The position numbers were made by a program, and so were the translations under genes. Of a stretch of DNA of 64,000 nucleotides, positions 1 to 12,412 are shown one piece after another. The notes beneath the pieces are model-generated. The model was not told where the DNA came from. It did not search any database and saw only the letters and a program-made list of their open reading frames with translations. Origin of the DNA: Vitellaria paradoxa (lineage: Eukaryota > Streptophyta > Magnoliopsida > Ericales > Sapotaceae); contig CM034236.1 of the NCBI GenBank assembly GCA_019916065.1, positions 50,434,690 through 50,498,689 on the forward strand, in the 5' to 3' direction. How positions within the stretch are numbered: the first letter of the stretch is position 1; the number at the start of each line of letters is the position of its first letter.

Positions 1-273
1 TCTTTCTTGTTTATTTTGTGATGTTTCATGCAAGAAATTAATTGATTAAATTAAAAAATAAATATACTAATGAATATTTTTTATTTGATTATATTTTTTA
101 ATCCATTCAAATAAGGATATATTTTTTATGAGATTTTATAGTTTTTTTTTATATATTTTGCATCTCTTTTTAATTTATTTTTTTCATTTTTTTCTTCTCT
201 CACTGATTTTTTTTATTCTAAATGTAACTTTAATAAATTTCTATATATATATATATATATTTTAGATATCAGC

Positions 274-302
274 CCGTGCTTTGCACGGATCGGCTTTACT
301 AG
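274..302 (+). mobile_element. Probable Helitron 3' terminus
   Basis: A short perfect hairpin (CCGTGC, loop TTT, GCACGG; 274-288) is followed ten bases later by CTAG (299-302). Plant Helitrons end with a small GC-rich hairpin about 10 nt before a CTRR terminus, which matches. The base after CTAG is C rather than the usual T, and no 5' TC end or Rep/helicase coding was found, so this is probably the right end of an old non-autonomous copy that extends left out of the window. Confidence 0.45.
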
Positions 303-319
303 CATATACATATATGTAT

Positions 320-547
320 ATCAATTTCTATGTAATAAGCTGGAATGAGTGCTTTAGTTTTGAACGTCCACTTTGGCTTCTTTTTCACTTTTGCCATTGC
401 TTTACTTAGTTATTTTCATTTTTACCCTTACATGTCAATCTCTATGTAATAAGTCGGAATGAGTACTTGAGTTTTAAATGTTTATTTTGGCCACTTTTTT
501 TCCACTTTTGCTATTGTTTTACTTCGTTATTTCCATTTTTGCCTTGC
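320..547. repeat. Two-copy tandem duplication, period about 114 bp
   Basis: Two diverged copies share the block CTATGTAATAAG followed by GGAATGAGT (328 and 442) and a later stretch on the theme TTTTACTTNGTTATTTNCATTTTT. The copies abut directly and lie immediately right of the Helitron-like terminus. No coding content is apparent. Confidence 0.7.
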
Positions 548-2881
548 CTCTTGTATATGCAATATATGAACTGAAATTATCAACAATAATAACGACGACG
601 ACAAAATTGACTCTTAGATGTGGTTGAGTCGTGTCCTTAACTCTCTTGAGCACTTCTTATCAAGAGATGGGATTCGAAAGGCAATCAGAGGAATTGAAAA
701 GAAGGTTATTCAACTTGACTTCCCAATTTTCTTCAATGTACCGATCATGGATTCCAAAACCCAGCAAACCCGAGGCAGCGTGTACTCATTTGCTAGGTGT
801 CTTTTTAATGCCCAAGCTCCTCGGAGTTTCTCTGATTACTCTATAATCTCATTTTGTTAGCCTTGTTTCAATTTATGCATTGATAAAAAAAAAAAAAAAA
901 AATTAGTTTATTTACTTTAGTTTGATCTTAAAAGTATCGTTAATTATTTTGGAATGCGTTAGCGTAAAAGTCCCTTGGAAATGCCCTGTATTGTACATTG
1001 TTCTTGCTTCAACAAAAAATCCGCTCAGAGAAGAAAAAAAGTTTCTTGTATATATATATACATGTCATTAGTTTGTCTATTTTTATTTATTAAAGAAAGT
1101 TCTAATTTCAAAACTATTTTTCAAAGGTGTTGAGATAAAATCTAGCCAAGCAATTCTTTTGTCTTGGAGGAGTTGAAATTTATGATTTTTTAATTTAACA
1201 TAAAAGGCTTGATCGATTTGGCTTTTCCATAAAATATAAAATTAAAAAAAAAAAAAGAAAAGGACTTGGAATAACATAAGTCTCAATATACACACTCTTT
1301 ATAGATAATTTTACTATTTAAATATATGCCCTTTTTCTATAAAATAAATTTATATTTCAACCTTCCCTATGTTTTTATATATTTTAAGTTGGTTTCTCTC
1401 TCTCTCGTTCGCGCGCGCGCGTGAGAGAGAGAGAGAAAGAGAGCACAGAAAAGCAGCGAAATAAATGCACGTAAAATTGCTTTCATCTCTAATGTTGTTC
1501 TTATTGCCACCAATACATATGATGTTTACACACATAGAAGAGGGGGGGGGGGGAATTCCCCCATCCTAACAATCAAATGTTTCCTGCAACAACACGTAAA
1601 AAACAGGGCTGGTATAGATGTTATTTATACACTAGACTAATTCCTTATTTACACAGCAAACATAAAGAAAAAATGTTAATGCCACATCAATTTTTGTAAC
1701 TACAATTATAAATGCACGTGGTATAAATGAATGATGAATTGAATGCTCTCACCATAAAAAAAACCAGCTCTCGGTATTATTTTTTCTCTATAAAAATCAC
1801 GGTAATATATATACACACACTTAACAATAAACACAACTGAAGCTTTGAATCCTGGAAGCGAACTCCTAACCCCTGGCTCATTGGCACTCGTGAAATTTTC
1901 AGTCGCATTAGCTATAGGAGAGAGCTGCTGCCATGGCCAAGGAAGCAACCAAACAGATGGATATCACTCTTTACCCTGCGTGTGAAGCCAAACACGGTTA
2001 ATTCTGATGCTGGCTACAAACTCAAGCCACCAAAAAATAGCCCAACAAAAGGGTGGAATGACAGGAGTCACAGGACAGTGGAGGCAAGCACGTAGGCAAC
2101 ATTCCATCGAGATGACAATTGAATTTGTCATATCCATGTATAGACATATACATGGAAAAAAAAAAAAAGAAGAAAAAAAAAAAGAGGAGGAGGAGGAGGA
2201 GGAGGGATTCTCACGTAGTAGTTCAAGTTTTGGGGGATGGTTCATCCAATGAAAAAGAGACTCAAATTCAAGTCCCCTTGAGTTGCCAAGCACAAAAATA
2301 TAAATAAAACCAACTAGGGAATGCAGTGTCATTTGACAAGATTTGATTAACATGGATTTAGTCAGGTCCCAAACTACAAGACCCTCAGCCAAATGCCAAC
2401 ATATATCCAACACTAGAAAACATCAGTTTTATGTTGTTTTCTATATATATTTACAGATTATGAACCTGTTAGTTCTTTAGAAAAATATCAAATAGAAGTA
2501 AACATAACACCATAAGCCAGTACCAGCCGGGAAAACATAGAAAAAGCAAAGAGGAAGAGACACCAAAGCAGAGCAGAACAGCTACAGCTACAAACAAATC
2601 AGCAATCAAATAAACTGTGAGATGAAATGAAATATGGCACAAGCAACAAAGATTTTTATTTTTTATTTTTTTTCCCGAGAAATATGAACAACAAATATAC
2701 TTTTTGGAGCAACAACATTCTAGCAATCTGAAACTGATGTACAAAAAGCTTGTAGGAAATGCATCTCACGTTCTCGCTAAAAATAGCCATTCTAATTCAA
2801 CCCCATATTGCTGAAGATGTTACCAAAAATACCAGGCACAAAGATACGAAAACCCATTGATATAAAGTGAACTAGGTCTTA
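548..2881. other. AT-rich intergenic region, left of the ACBP gene
   Basis: No gene is supported. Two overlapping short frames at 618-860 look modestly protein-like, but I recognise neither and see no splice context. The stretch contains poly-A runs, a palindromic (CT)n(CG)n(GA)n tract (1388-1440), a G run near 1543, and a low-complexity A/GAG tract (2155-2205) that creates spurious charged ORFs. The part near 2882 may be 3' UTR of the minus-strand ACBP gene. Confidence 0.5.
1388..1440. repeat. Palindromic CT/CG/GA microsatellite
   Basis: A run of TC repeats passes into GCGCGCGCGC and then into GA repeats of similar length, so the tract is nearly self-complementary and could form a long hairpin. 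The alternating CG core also has Z-DNA potential. The minus-strand ORF over it is low-complexity translation, not a gene. Confidence 0.75.
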
Positions 2882-4866
2882 CTATAACAGAAAATGAAAT
2901 GAAATTCTAGGAAGAGAACTGCCAATCTGAACCTATGGCATGAATGGTCTAATTTATCCCAAGTTGTTTCTGTGAAACAACCGTAACAAAATATTTTAGT
3001 AAGTGACCTATAAAAAATATAATTATAATAAATTTAACAAGATGAACAATTTGCAACAGAAGTAAACTGTTTCATCAATTTGAAATTATATCTAATATCA
3101 CCAAGGATTTTTTATTTCAATATGTGAGAATGTTAGGGAAAGAATTTCATGAGAAAAATATAAGACAACAACAATTGAATCCGCGTACATACTTTTTCTA
3201 TGGAGCTTGAATCCTCAACCCCAATCTTCTCACCCCCTTTATCACAAGGCTCCCTTTCCGAGATACTGCAGGAAAAAGTGAGAAAAAGAATAATAAATAA
3301 GTAGAAGTAAATAAAGAGACCAACACTAACCTTAAGCCCATTACTACTGGTTAACCCAGAACAGGGAAACCTTACCTTCTGGGATCTGTGCCAGCTTGCT
3401 TGTGTAAATTAGAAGGTAAATTTAGAGATGCTCTTTCATCTGAACTAACCTGCTCTCCATCATGTGGCAAGAGTAATTAAAAAACATAATTACCAATTTA
3501 CGTGTGAAAATTTTCTCAAGGACAAGCAACAGTAGATTAGATGCTGAAGGAAAATACTAACATCTGCATCAGCTCCCATCCACCCAGGAATGCTCTTAGA
3601 CAAAAGGGTAAGATATTGCTCCATGGCCACTTCTGGGCTCATGTCCCCAAGCTGTTGCCATGCAGCCCTAGCACAATGTAACCAATTTGGTCAAGTAATT
3701 TACACAAAGGATGATTCAAATCCTTTTGTCAAAAAAAAAAAAAGAAAGACTTACAGCCAAGTAACTAAAACATGACTAAGGATGGGGCATTCACACCCAA
3801 AGAAAGTTCAGTTGTATGATTAAAAATTTTGCAATTAAGAAGGCCAGGATCGGGAGAAAAGGGTAAGAAATCCTGAACTATTCCCTATAGATTAAAATTC
3901 TCCGTGCAGTTGTGCCCAATTTTAAGTAGCAATATTGGTTTTCAATATAACATATAGAAACATAAAGGAATATTTAGTAATCAGAGAACAAGCTTACTAC
4001 CACTTTGCACGAGCAGAGACCTTCAATGCCATTGGCTGTGGCACGCGGCAGGGACCTTCAATGGCAGCCTTATGAAGCCCATATAACCGCATCTGGGTAT
4101 CACTATCAAGACTTGAGATTCGATCGGCATTGCTCTTAGAACCAACAAATACCACTGCAGCACCAAATCGCTTCTCCAACTCTGTTCTCTCTATCCCCTC
4201 CCAATCATCAAACAACCCCACGTCTTCTTCATCCTCATTCCCATTGCTCTGATCTAATCTCTCGCTTTCATTCCCTCTATTCTCTTCACTGCTCTCCAAA
4301 ACCCTAACCTCCTCAGCCGATTCAATCTCGATATCCCGAAACCTCGCCCTCTCGACACCTTTCCCAAACAGACCCTCCGATGATATCCCGATTTCGCGGA
4401 ACTTCTCCTTCTCGGAACCTCCAGAAACCAAATTCACTTCAAACCCGCCTCCACCGACAACTGCTCTCTCCTCCTCCAACACTCCTCCTTTTGCCTTGTC
4501 GCTAAAGACAAACTCTTTCAAAACATCGTCACAATCAACAACCTCATCATTCTCGCATGTTAACGGCGATCGAACTGTTTCAGCCCTAGCCTCCCCATCC
4601 TCCTCTTCAAGTTCGTTAAATCCAACCACTTTGTCGACGAAACAAACACGCCCCCCACTTTCGGAGTCCCAAACTACCGGTTTTTGGTCAAGGTCTTGTT
4701 CGCAGAAACCGGCTTCTTCAATGACGCCGATGACCGACACCGATACGGAGTTGTCTCCAGTTACAGTATCATCGCCGTAGGAAGCCATTGAGATGACCTT
4801 GGCGATGACGAAAGAGACCAGAAGAGACAGAGCGACAGCAAAGAGAAACTCCCGAAACAGCTCCAT
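2882..4866 (-). CDS. ACBP3: Acyl-CoA-binding protein, class III (ACBP3-like)
   Basis: Five exons are predicted on the minus strand: 4866-4001, 3667-3562, 3449-3376, 3265-3193 and 2932-2882, all with GT-AG borders and joining in frame to about 389 aa. The start is the ATG at 4866, followed by a hydrophobic signal-anchor (FLFAVALSLLVSFVIAK). A long acidic Glu/Ser-rich region (residues about 30-225) leads to an acyl-CoA-binding domain (about 229-324) with the family residues LYGLHKAA, EGPC, VPQP, ARAKW and, across the first intron, AWQQLGDMSPE. The W codon of ARAKW is split by that intron. The family binds long-chain acyl-CoA esters and phospholipids. A single C-terminal-half ACB domain behind a signal or anchor, without ankyrin repeats, is the class III pattern, normally secretory or extracellular. 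The last exon (ending SFHFLL) is weakly supported; the real C-terminus may differ. Confidence 0.88.
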
Positions 4867-7800
4867 GGACGGAGAGAATGGAATTGAGGATGATTGAGAG
4901 AGAGGATTTCGCAGAGCAGAGCAAAGTATATTCTACTTTAATAAATTTGCTTCCTCTATGTGGTCGAGTCGGTCCCACTCGGCTGGGTAGAGAGAGAGAG
5001 ATCGTCGAATGAAGTGTCAGAAAAGGACTCTCTCACTGAAGCTTATTTAAAACGTGAGAAAGAGGGAGATAATAAGCGGCGGTTAAGGTATCCTATTTCG
5101 GCGACCAAATTTATGACGGCTCTATTCTCATTTGTTCTCTTCCTTTTCGATTTTACGTTCTTGCAACTACCTTTTCTTAATATTTAAATAATTATATTTA
5201 TTATCTCTAAATTTTTAAAATTTAATTTACCTCTTTTATTTTAAAATACTATTAATATTGACTATTTTTCATTAAATTAGTCATTAAAATTTAATAAAAT
5301 TATCAAAATAATCAAAATTTTAGGTAAATTTAGTAATAAAAAGTAAGATAAATTGAGATAAAATGTGACTTAGAAAAACTTTTGCGTTTGGTGCACGCAT
5401 CTCAAACCGCGTTTCTTGGAGATAAATAGTAAGATTTTCGTTCTGAAGGATCAAATTTTCGTTTAGATGAATTCAAAATTTTGGACACTCATGCATTCTT
5501 TACACTACAATCTATCCAAACGGATTGTAGAAATCATTTGGATGGAAGTTGGCCATGTAAATCTGTCGGAACAATTTCTATGACCCTACAAAAAATAGGC
5601 AAAGTGGGTGTCATTCGATAGTTTGAGAGTTCATGGTAAGAATGGCGAAAAAATTTTTACTATTTGATTAACTAAATTCTAGTTATCGACTTTTTTTTTT
5701 AAAATGTATTAAATTTTTTTTTGAATTTTGAGAAGGCAGGAATGTGTAAAAATATATAGAGATTTTTAGATGCTTTCAGATATTTTTACCAAAATTTGGT
5801 GTGCCAAATGCACCCTTTGAATGCTTTTCTTATTTTATCTATCTATCTTCCGTATTTGTTAATTTTTTTTTTTACAAAAATTTTTAAAAATAAGTAAAAA
5901 TAAAAGTAAAAATAAAAATTTTCAAAAACTTTTGTAAAAAATTTTGACAAATATCTAACAAATATGTAAGAGAGAGAAGGAGATTAAAATAAAAAAGAAT
6001 TTAAAATTCGAATTACTTTGACATTTTCTATTAAATTTTAAATAACATTTCAAACTAAATGAGTAAATATAATTTTTTGAAAGTTAAGAAATAGTAAGTA
6101 TAATTACGTAAATATTAAGAGGAGATAGGTATACTTTATCCTTCTCCTAATTATGTTTGGCTTCGTTTTAAAGTAACGGATGAAAAGTTTTAAATATTTA
6201 TCATTTAATTCTTATAGAATATATACATGTATTTTGGGGACTAGATCGTATATACGGTGAATGACCAATGTATTTTTTGTTAATGTGTTTATTTACACTT
6301 CCAATTAAATAATTTGTGATTTATCTTTTTTTTAAATGTGATGGTCAAAAATTTTTAATGAAAAATCAAATCTTAGTAAAAAAAAAAAAAATCTATAAAA
6401 CTATTAATTTAAACTAGAGCTGTTTAAATAATTTATGACTCTTTACTCTTTAGCTTTTTAAGGAAAAAAGAAAGATAATGACTAGCTAAGGAAAAAAATA
6501 ATTTTATAAAAAAAAAGACTTAAAAATATAAGCATAAATTAAAATCAAATCAACTGAAAAATACAGCATATGTTGTGGCAACTTTATAAGGCATAATGAA
6601 GAAATTTGCACATTCCAAGTCTTTTTTAACACAAAGACCTCCTTTTCACCAACCACAACCAAATTTACATTGATAACGATAGATTTTGGCTTCAAACTGA
6701 AGCAAACTAGTAAGAACTAAGAAATTAGGGTGGAAACAATTTTAGAAGCAACCATCTACTCATTAAAGTCTTCCATTAAGGTGGCATTATCATGTAAGGA
6801 AAACTATAAGGGAACAGAATATTTATTGCAAGTGCTTAGTCTGTTGCCCTCCTAACTTTCTCAAATGAGCACTTGGAAACAAAGAAATAACGGCAGAGTG
6901 ACAATTTACAGGAGGAGCCAACCGAAGTCACTCCAAAGAGCAAATCACTGAGAGGCTCAAAGAGAATAAGAAATAGTGTACATAGATGATATATAGTGAG
7001 TATTTCTTAACGTGTATTTTATCTTCGTGGTGTATATAGGGATGAGTCAACTAAGTAAAACTTTAATTTATTGTTTCAAATCTATCATACTCAATTCATA
7101 TGTGTTACATGACCAACAATCATTGATAGTTCGGAGTATTAAATAATGATGTGAGAGTGGAATCCAGTGTTCACGATGATGTGATAGTGATGAGTGCCTT
7201 TTAAATTATTAAACTTAAGATTGGGCCCATATGATGATAGTTATTTTATTTTTTTCGGGCCGAATTGTATTTAGGTCTTGGGAGTGGACCAAATGGCTCA
7301 TCTATTTGTCTTTCTTTTTCACACTTTTTTCTTTTTTTATTTTTTTATTTCTTTTTTGTTAAACCAACAACAGATATAATAGAAAACAAAAGTAAGAGAC
7401 AAAGAACAATATTATAGAAGCTTCAATTCTGATCACACACCGATCATTATAGTGGTCTTCGTTTATAGAGATCACGATTGAGACCAGAGATAGATGCTTT
7501 TAAATTTTGAGATTTGGTGCGTCTTTTTACCATTTTTTTTCCCTAGATCAAAGGTAAGTAGAATTCTTTCAGTGTTTATTTTGAATTGTAGTATAACCTA
7601 TAATAGATTTACATATTTTAGTTTGAGTTTTATGGCTATTTATACAAATGAATATGTGTGTCTGTGAGAAAAGTTGAGATTTATTGATGAATCAATAATT
7701 TTATGATTAATTGAACATATATGTTGGTTATTTACATACTGCCACTTTATATTAACTAATTTTAGATTTGTAAATATGAGTTGGGGTATTTAGATTTAGT

Positions 7801-9419
7801 TCTTGTGTTAATACCTTACCCGAAAACTCAAATTTTGATAACTGAAAATATTTCATAACTGAAAATTAAAAATTTTGAATACATAAATTTTTATTACAGT
7901 TATTGATTTTTGTAATAATGCACTTGGGATGCAACAAATATTCATCTATTTAAAAGCTTTAGACTTTCAATTAATTAAAAATAAATTTTTTTGTATAAGA
8001 TTCATTTTTTAAAATTTATGTTATATTTAATATATTATGATAAATGTATATTATATTTAATAATATTAATTTAGTTCAGTTAAAACAAATCCATTCGATT
8101 TTCTAATTTTCTAAGCCGTACCTTACTATCAATTAAAAAAACTAACCGAAAAAAAAAAAAAAAACCCGGTTGGTTTGAATGTTATGGGTTCATGCGGACC
8201 CAAATTGTAGTGGGCATTCTTGTTTCCATTCCCACTCTTTGTTCTAGTTCCATTCCATTAATGGCCAGATCGTTCGATTGGGTGGCGACAACGGTCAGAA
8301 ATCCAAGATGGCTCTCTCTCTCTCTTTCTCTCTCTCAATCTTCATTTCCGCTCTATAATATTAGTTGTATCAGATGTGTTGAATGGAGATCTCCATTCCA
8401 GTTTTCTGGAATTGTGTTGAATTAAGCTTCCTATAAAGAATTCCAGCCTCCACAATTACGAATGAAAAAAAGATTCAGCTAAGCATACCGATCAGAAAAG
8501 AGCTCTTCCTGTGCAGAATCATTCAATTTTTAGGACAACTGATGTGTCAGAACTGTATTAAATGGAATGAAAATCTCAATTTCAGTGTAGAATGAAGAGG
8601 ATCCAAATCCATTAATAATAATTTTTTTTCCCTTCATTTCTCGACTTATTACTGTCTTCCCTTTCCGGGCACTGAATTCCTCTTTGGCATCCTATGGTTG
8701 CTAATATTTAACCTCTGCATGTCTCTGATTCTTTCAAATTTTCACTTTCTCATCGAATACATAGGGGTATAGACCGGGCAAACCAAGTCTCCTTATTTCA
8801 GCCATTAGTCTGTTGGAAATTATCTTGCTTTCCAGAGACTCATTGTAGTTGCAGTTACATTTTTATAGGTTTTATAGGTATTTTAGGCGGGAATTATTTG
8901 ACCAAGGTACAAGGCCAAATAGCACAGTGTACAAGAAATTCAAGCAAGAAAGATTGTTTAAATGGAATTAATTCACACGTAGAATTCAATTGATGCCCTT
9001 CACGTCCTCGATGTACCTGCTGCCAAAGACTTCTGGGTGCTGCCTTATAAATCAAGGAAAAGTCTTGGAAACTAAATCAAAGTATCGTTTATTCCTTTAA
9101 AGCTCTCATGATATGGGCCTAGTTGTGAGTAAATTAAAAGCAAGATTCTCCCAGAGACAAGCAAACACATCATCATGGTTATGAGAAGGTCATAGGTAGT
9201 ATACTATGTGTGGCTAAGTATTGATATGATTGAAGCAGATTCAAAGATACAGAAAGGAGAATTTTTTGCTTTAGCTGGCTGGCTCGCCCCAGTGATTTGC
9301 CAAGAGGCAGAGAGCGAGGCTAGTTTTTGGCTTATTTTGTTCAGTTCTTTTCTACAAAGTTTGCAGAATATTTCACTGTGAAAGATAGGGGCTATGAAAT
9401 TCGAATCCAGAATTTTTAT
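4867..9419. other. Intergenic region, AT-rich, no gene found
   Basis: Contains the 5' side of the ACBP gene (4867 to about 5100, purine-rich leader) and then highly AT-rich DNA with poly-A/T tracts. A weakly inverted pair of ends beginning GGGTG at about 5597 and ending CACCC at about 5815 may be an old MITE, but no target duplication is visible. Short ORFs such as 8192-8425 include a CT microsatellite and have no recognisable product. Confidence 0.5.
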
Positions 9420-10080
9420 ATGTCGCTGAGACCCGCTGGATGACGCTAGGAAAAACAGAATCAGTGCTTAAGATTGTTTGGAGGTGAATTAAAGCTGGAA
9501 ACATTTTAGAACACTGTTTGAACATGGAAACTTGCTCAAAAATATTCAAGGAAGATTTTCCTATGTTTCAAGGAAGTTGGAAATAATTAAAGGATTTTTC
9601 CTAAAGATCATGGAACTAGGAAACCTTATAATTCTATGAAGATTGGATTGATTGAATACTCTATAAATAGAGATTTTCTCTTAAGGTTTTAAATTAATAA
9701 GAGAGAGAAATATATTCATTATGTGAGCTTCAAATAGATTTCTCTTAACCTATACATGAAAGATTTATTGTTTAAATACTTCGTGTGTAGTTTTTTTGAA
9801 GGATTTTAAAAACATGAGCGTGTTCTTTATCAAGTACGAGTGAAGATTCTTTATCAAGTATGAGTGAAGAATCTTCATCATGTATTAGTGAAGGCGTCCA
9901 TTGTGATTGACGCGAGTAAATACAAGATGAATATATTGTGTATGCTACCGTGATTCTCCTTATAACCATTTGTGCATAGTAGAGATTTTTGGTCTTGGTG
10001 ATCCGAGATTTTTCACCATTATTCATAAAGGGTTTTCTCGTTATTTTTTGGTATTAAATTTCATTATTTTCTGCTTTCTT
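9420..10080 (+). mobile_element. LTR-like relic, possibly solo LTR
   Basis: The stretch resembles the U3-R-U5 part of a Copia LTR: a TATA box (TATAAATAGAG, about 9662), then a leader with GAGAGAGAAATATATTC, GTGATCCGAGATTTTTCACC and AAAGGGTTTTCTCGTT followed by a T-rich end. No second LTR, primer-binding site or clean TG...CA ends with target duplication could be defined, so the borders are approximate. Confidence 0.35.
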
Positions 10081-10989
10081 TGAGACTGTTTATTGCATGG
10101 TTAATGATTTGTTGATCCATACTAGCAAGGGCATAATTTCAGGGTGGCAATGCAACAACAAACATGTAAAACAAAATGCTGGTCTTTGACGTTAGCTTGA
10201 TTAATGTGGATAATAAATGTGAGGAGTCATGGCCCTTTCAATCATCATACTGGTGATTTTCGTTACTTAAAAAGTACTTGATAGAACATATATATTTTCT
10301 TTAGTATTTCAGGTTTTGATTATATAAACTTGTTTCTTGAGAGCAGCTACACCTTGCAATGGAAGACAGCATTATTTGACCACGTGAAACCTTTCAATTA
10401 CTCAACACAACTCAACTAATAAAGTCTTGTTTTTTAAGCTATTGGTGGTTGTGTACATTAAGCTAGTTTCTGTTTCACACTGTGAGTACTTGTAATGACA
10501 GAGTAATAATGAATTATGAGTACTTAGTGAATTACGTGTACTTGAGTTTAGAAGGCAGTCTTAATTCATTGGATGTTATGTTGGATGCAGTCCAAAATTT
10601 GTAACGGACATTCATGTGTACAACATCAGAGATGAAACACAAGGAGGATGCAGAAGCGAATCACCCAAAATATGATCTTTATGCTTGTTTCCCGTCTTAA
10701 AAAGTGAATGGGATTAGGAGAGAGAGTATGGTATCATCTTCTCTCAAAAGTGTATGGAAGTGTTTACTGTGATTCCCCGGAACTATTTTGAATTGAGTTA
10801 CGGAGTTAGTCACGTAGGATGCGGTCATTGTGTTTACGCCCATGAGAAAATACATTTACTACTATGGTTATTACTGGCCATTTAACGCGAAACTCTTGTG
10901 TTGTACCCTTGCAATGAAAGTCAAAAGAATATGTTATTTGAGCTTCGTCTTCATTATGCGGTTCAATATTCTAAGAGCATTATGTTGCA
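10081..10989. other. Intergenic region without recognisable feature
   Basis: No gene seen. The right part may include the 3' untranslated end of the minus-strand LINE relic that follows, but no poly-A tail or target duplication could be identified. Confidence 0.4.
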
Positions 10990-11777
10990 ACAATTTTAGA
11001 ATTGACTTGGCATGTAATTTTTATATTTTTTACGGGTACAATGTGTACTAAAAATGGCATCGAAAGGATGCCTCCTAAGCTAGGCCATAACCATACGCTC
11101 GACAAAATGTAAGAAATTGCGAATTTTTGGGTCTCTACCCTCCCATAAAGGCCAACTATAAGAAAGAGAAGAAAAAATGCTCTTCGCTTTCTCCTATTTC
11201 TCTCTCTCTACACCACCCAAGATAGAGAAAAAGGGATTAATTTCCATGCTTTCCACCTCTGTTTTCCTATTTTTTCTCCCCACCATGATCTGAATGCAAA
11301 CCTCACTTCTAAAGGAAAAACCCATTGCATCCCAAAGCAATTGAGGATTAACTCCCAGATCCATCTTGTCCAAGAACATTGAATAAACAAATGATTGACA
11401 GATTTTGCCTCTCCTTTACACAAGCACCACCTGTTAATCAATATCAAAACCCTTTTGATGAGTCTATACACGATGAGAATCCTCCCCTGAATATGCCCTA
11501 ACCAGGAAAGCCACATTGGGTGGAACTTTGTTTTCCAAATCAAAATCTAGGGGAAATCCTCCTTACCGCCTCCCTCCAGCACAGTATAAAAGGACTTCAC
11601 CTTGAAACAACCAGACTTGGAGCATGCCCGCATTAACTGTCCTTCCATTCCGAGGTTTTAGCATCGTCCAAACTCGATAGCATTCTTACAAAGCCTTCCA
11701 CCTCCATCATAAACATTCCTCCTCATCTCACCATTCCAGATGACATCCCCGTTCTGAACATAGAAGACATCTGCAAC
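10990..11777 (-). pseudogene. LINE (non-LTR retrotransposon) ORF2 relic, C-terminal part
   Basis: Reading the minus strand from 11777 downward gives a decayed LINE ORF2 tail. VADVFYVQNGDVIWN comes first, then the run-in KSFYTVLE, then IWKTKFHP. It continues into a zinc-binding reverse-transcriptase domain (zf-RVT) with CLCKGEAKSVNHLFIQC, then WVV*RERNRRKRRAFF. This is the usual order at the end of plant L1-type ORF2, where the last motif normally reads W-x-x-W-R-E-R-N-R. At least two in-frame stops are present. The upstream part continues on the far side of the inserted Copia element at 17126. Confidence 0.78.
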
Positions 11778-11782
11778 CATTC

Positions 11783-12325
11783 TGTTGTTACGGAAACTCT
11801 GGATCACCTTTTGGCAACACTCCTGTAAATAATAGTAAACACGAACACAAGAAAAACACACAATAGAAGAACACAAGATTTATGTGGTTCGGCAATTTGC
11901 CTACGTCCACGGGTACTCAGAGAAGAAAATCCACTATGTGAATAATATTACAATCACACAATATTTCCTCTCACCCAATACCCCAATACACCCCACAAAG
12001 CAATTCCCCAAGCAAAACTACAACTCTCACCCCAAAGGAGGAATATAACTAGAGTACAAGCTTGCTACTCAAAGCTTTGACTGGTGTACCTTTCAAAAAA
12101 AAAAAAAGCTTTGACTGGTGTGTCTTTTTCAAAAAGAAGGACCCTCTATTTATAACCTCACAAGGCCCCCTCAGCCTTTATGAGAAAACCGATGTGGGAC
12201 AGGATTTACAACCTCACAAGACTTCTGCCTTTATGAGAAATCCAATGTGGGATAGGATTTATAACCTTACAAGACTTCTGCCTTTATGAGAAAACCAATG
12301 TGAGATAGGAGCCAACAAATTAACA
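11783..12325 (-). repeat. 3' LTR of Copia element 1
   Basis: 543 bp. It is longer than its partner because a segment around AAAGCTTTGACTGGTGT is duplicated next to a poly-A run (about 12070-12117). The right third carries three tandem 53-bp units (CTTTATGAGAAA at 12178, 12231, 12284) that may have a promoter or U3 role. Confidence 0.93.
12175..12325 (-). repeat. 53-bp tandem repeats within the Copia 1 LTR
   Basis: Three copies of a unit containing CTTTATGAGAAANCCNATGTG recur at 53-bp intervals, and the equivalent array is present in the other LTR (about 16970-17120). In element orientation they lie at the start of U3, where repeats often act as enhancer elements; that role is inferred. Confidence 0.8.
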
Positions 12326-12336
12326 ATCTCCACCTT
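12326..12336 (-). other. Polypurine tract of Copia element 1
   Basis: On the minus strand AAGGTGGAGAT directly abuts the 3' LTR, the position expected for plus-strand DNA priming. Confidence 0.75.
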
Positions 12337-12412
12337 GGCGACTGCTCACCCCTTAGGAAACTGAATACTGGTAACTCCACCGCGAACCCCATAAGCTGGG
12401 GTCGTCTCTCAT

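Noticed and set aside
618..860. Two overlapping 70-80-codon ORFs
   Set aside because: No recognised domain, no codon or splice support; cannot decide between frames.
2007..2307. Lys/Glu-rich ORFs on the plus strand
   Set aside because: Produced by an A-run followed by GAG repeats; no start context or homology.
5597..5815. MITE with GGGTG...CACCC ends
   Set aside because: Inverted similarity is weak and there is no target duplication.
12175..12325. CRISPR-like array from the 53-bp repeats
   Set aside because: Contiguous tandem units within an LTR of a plant element, without spacers.
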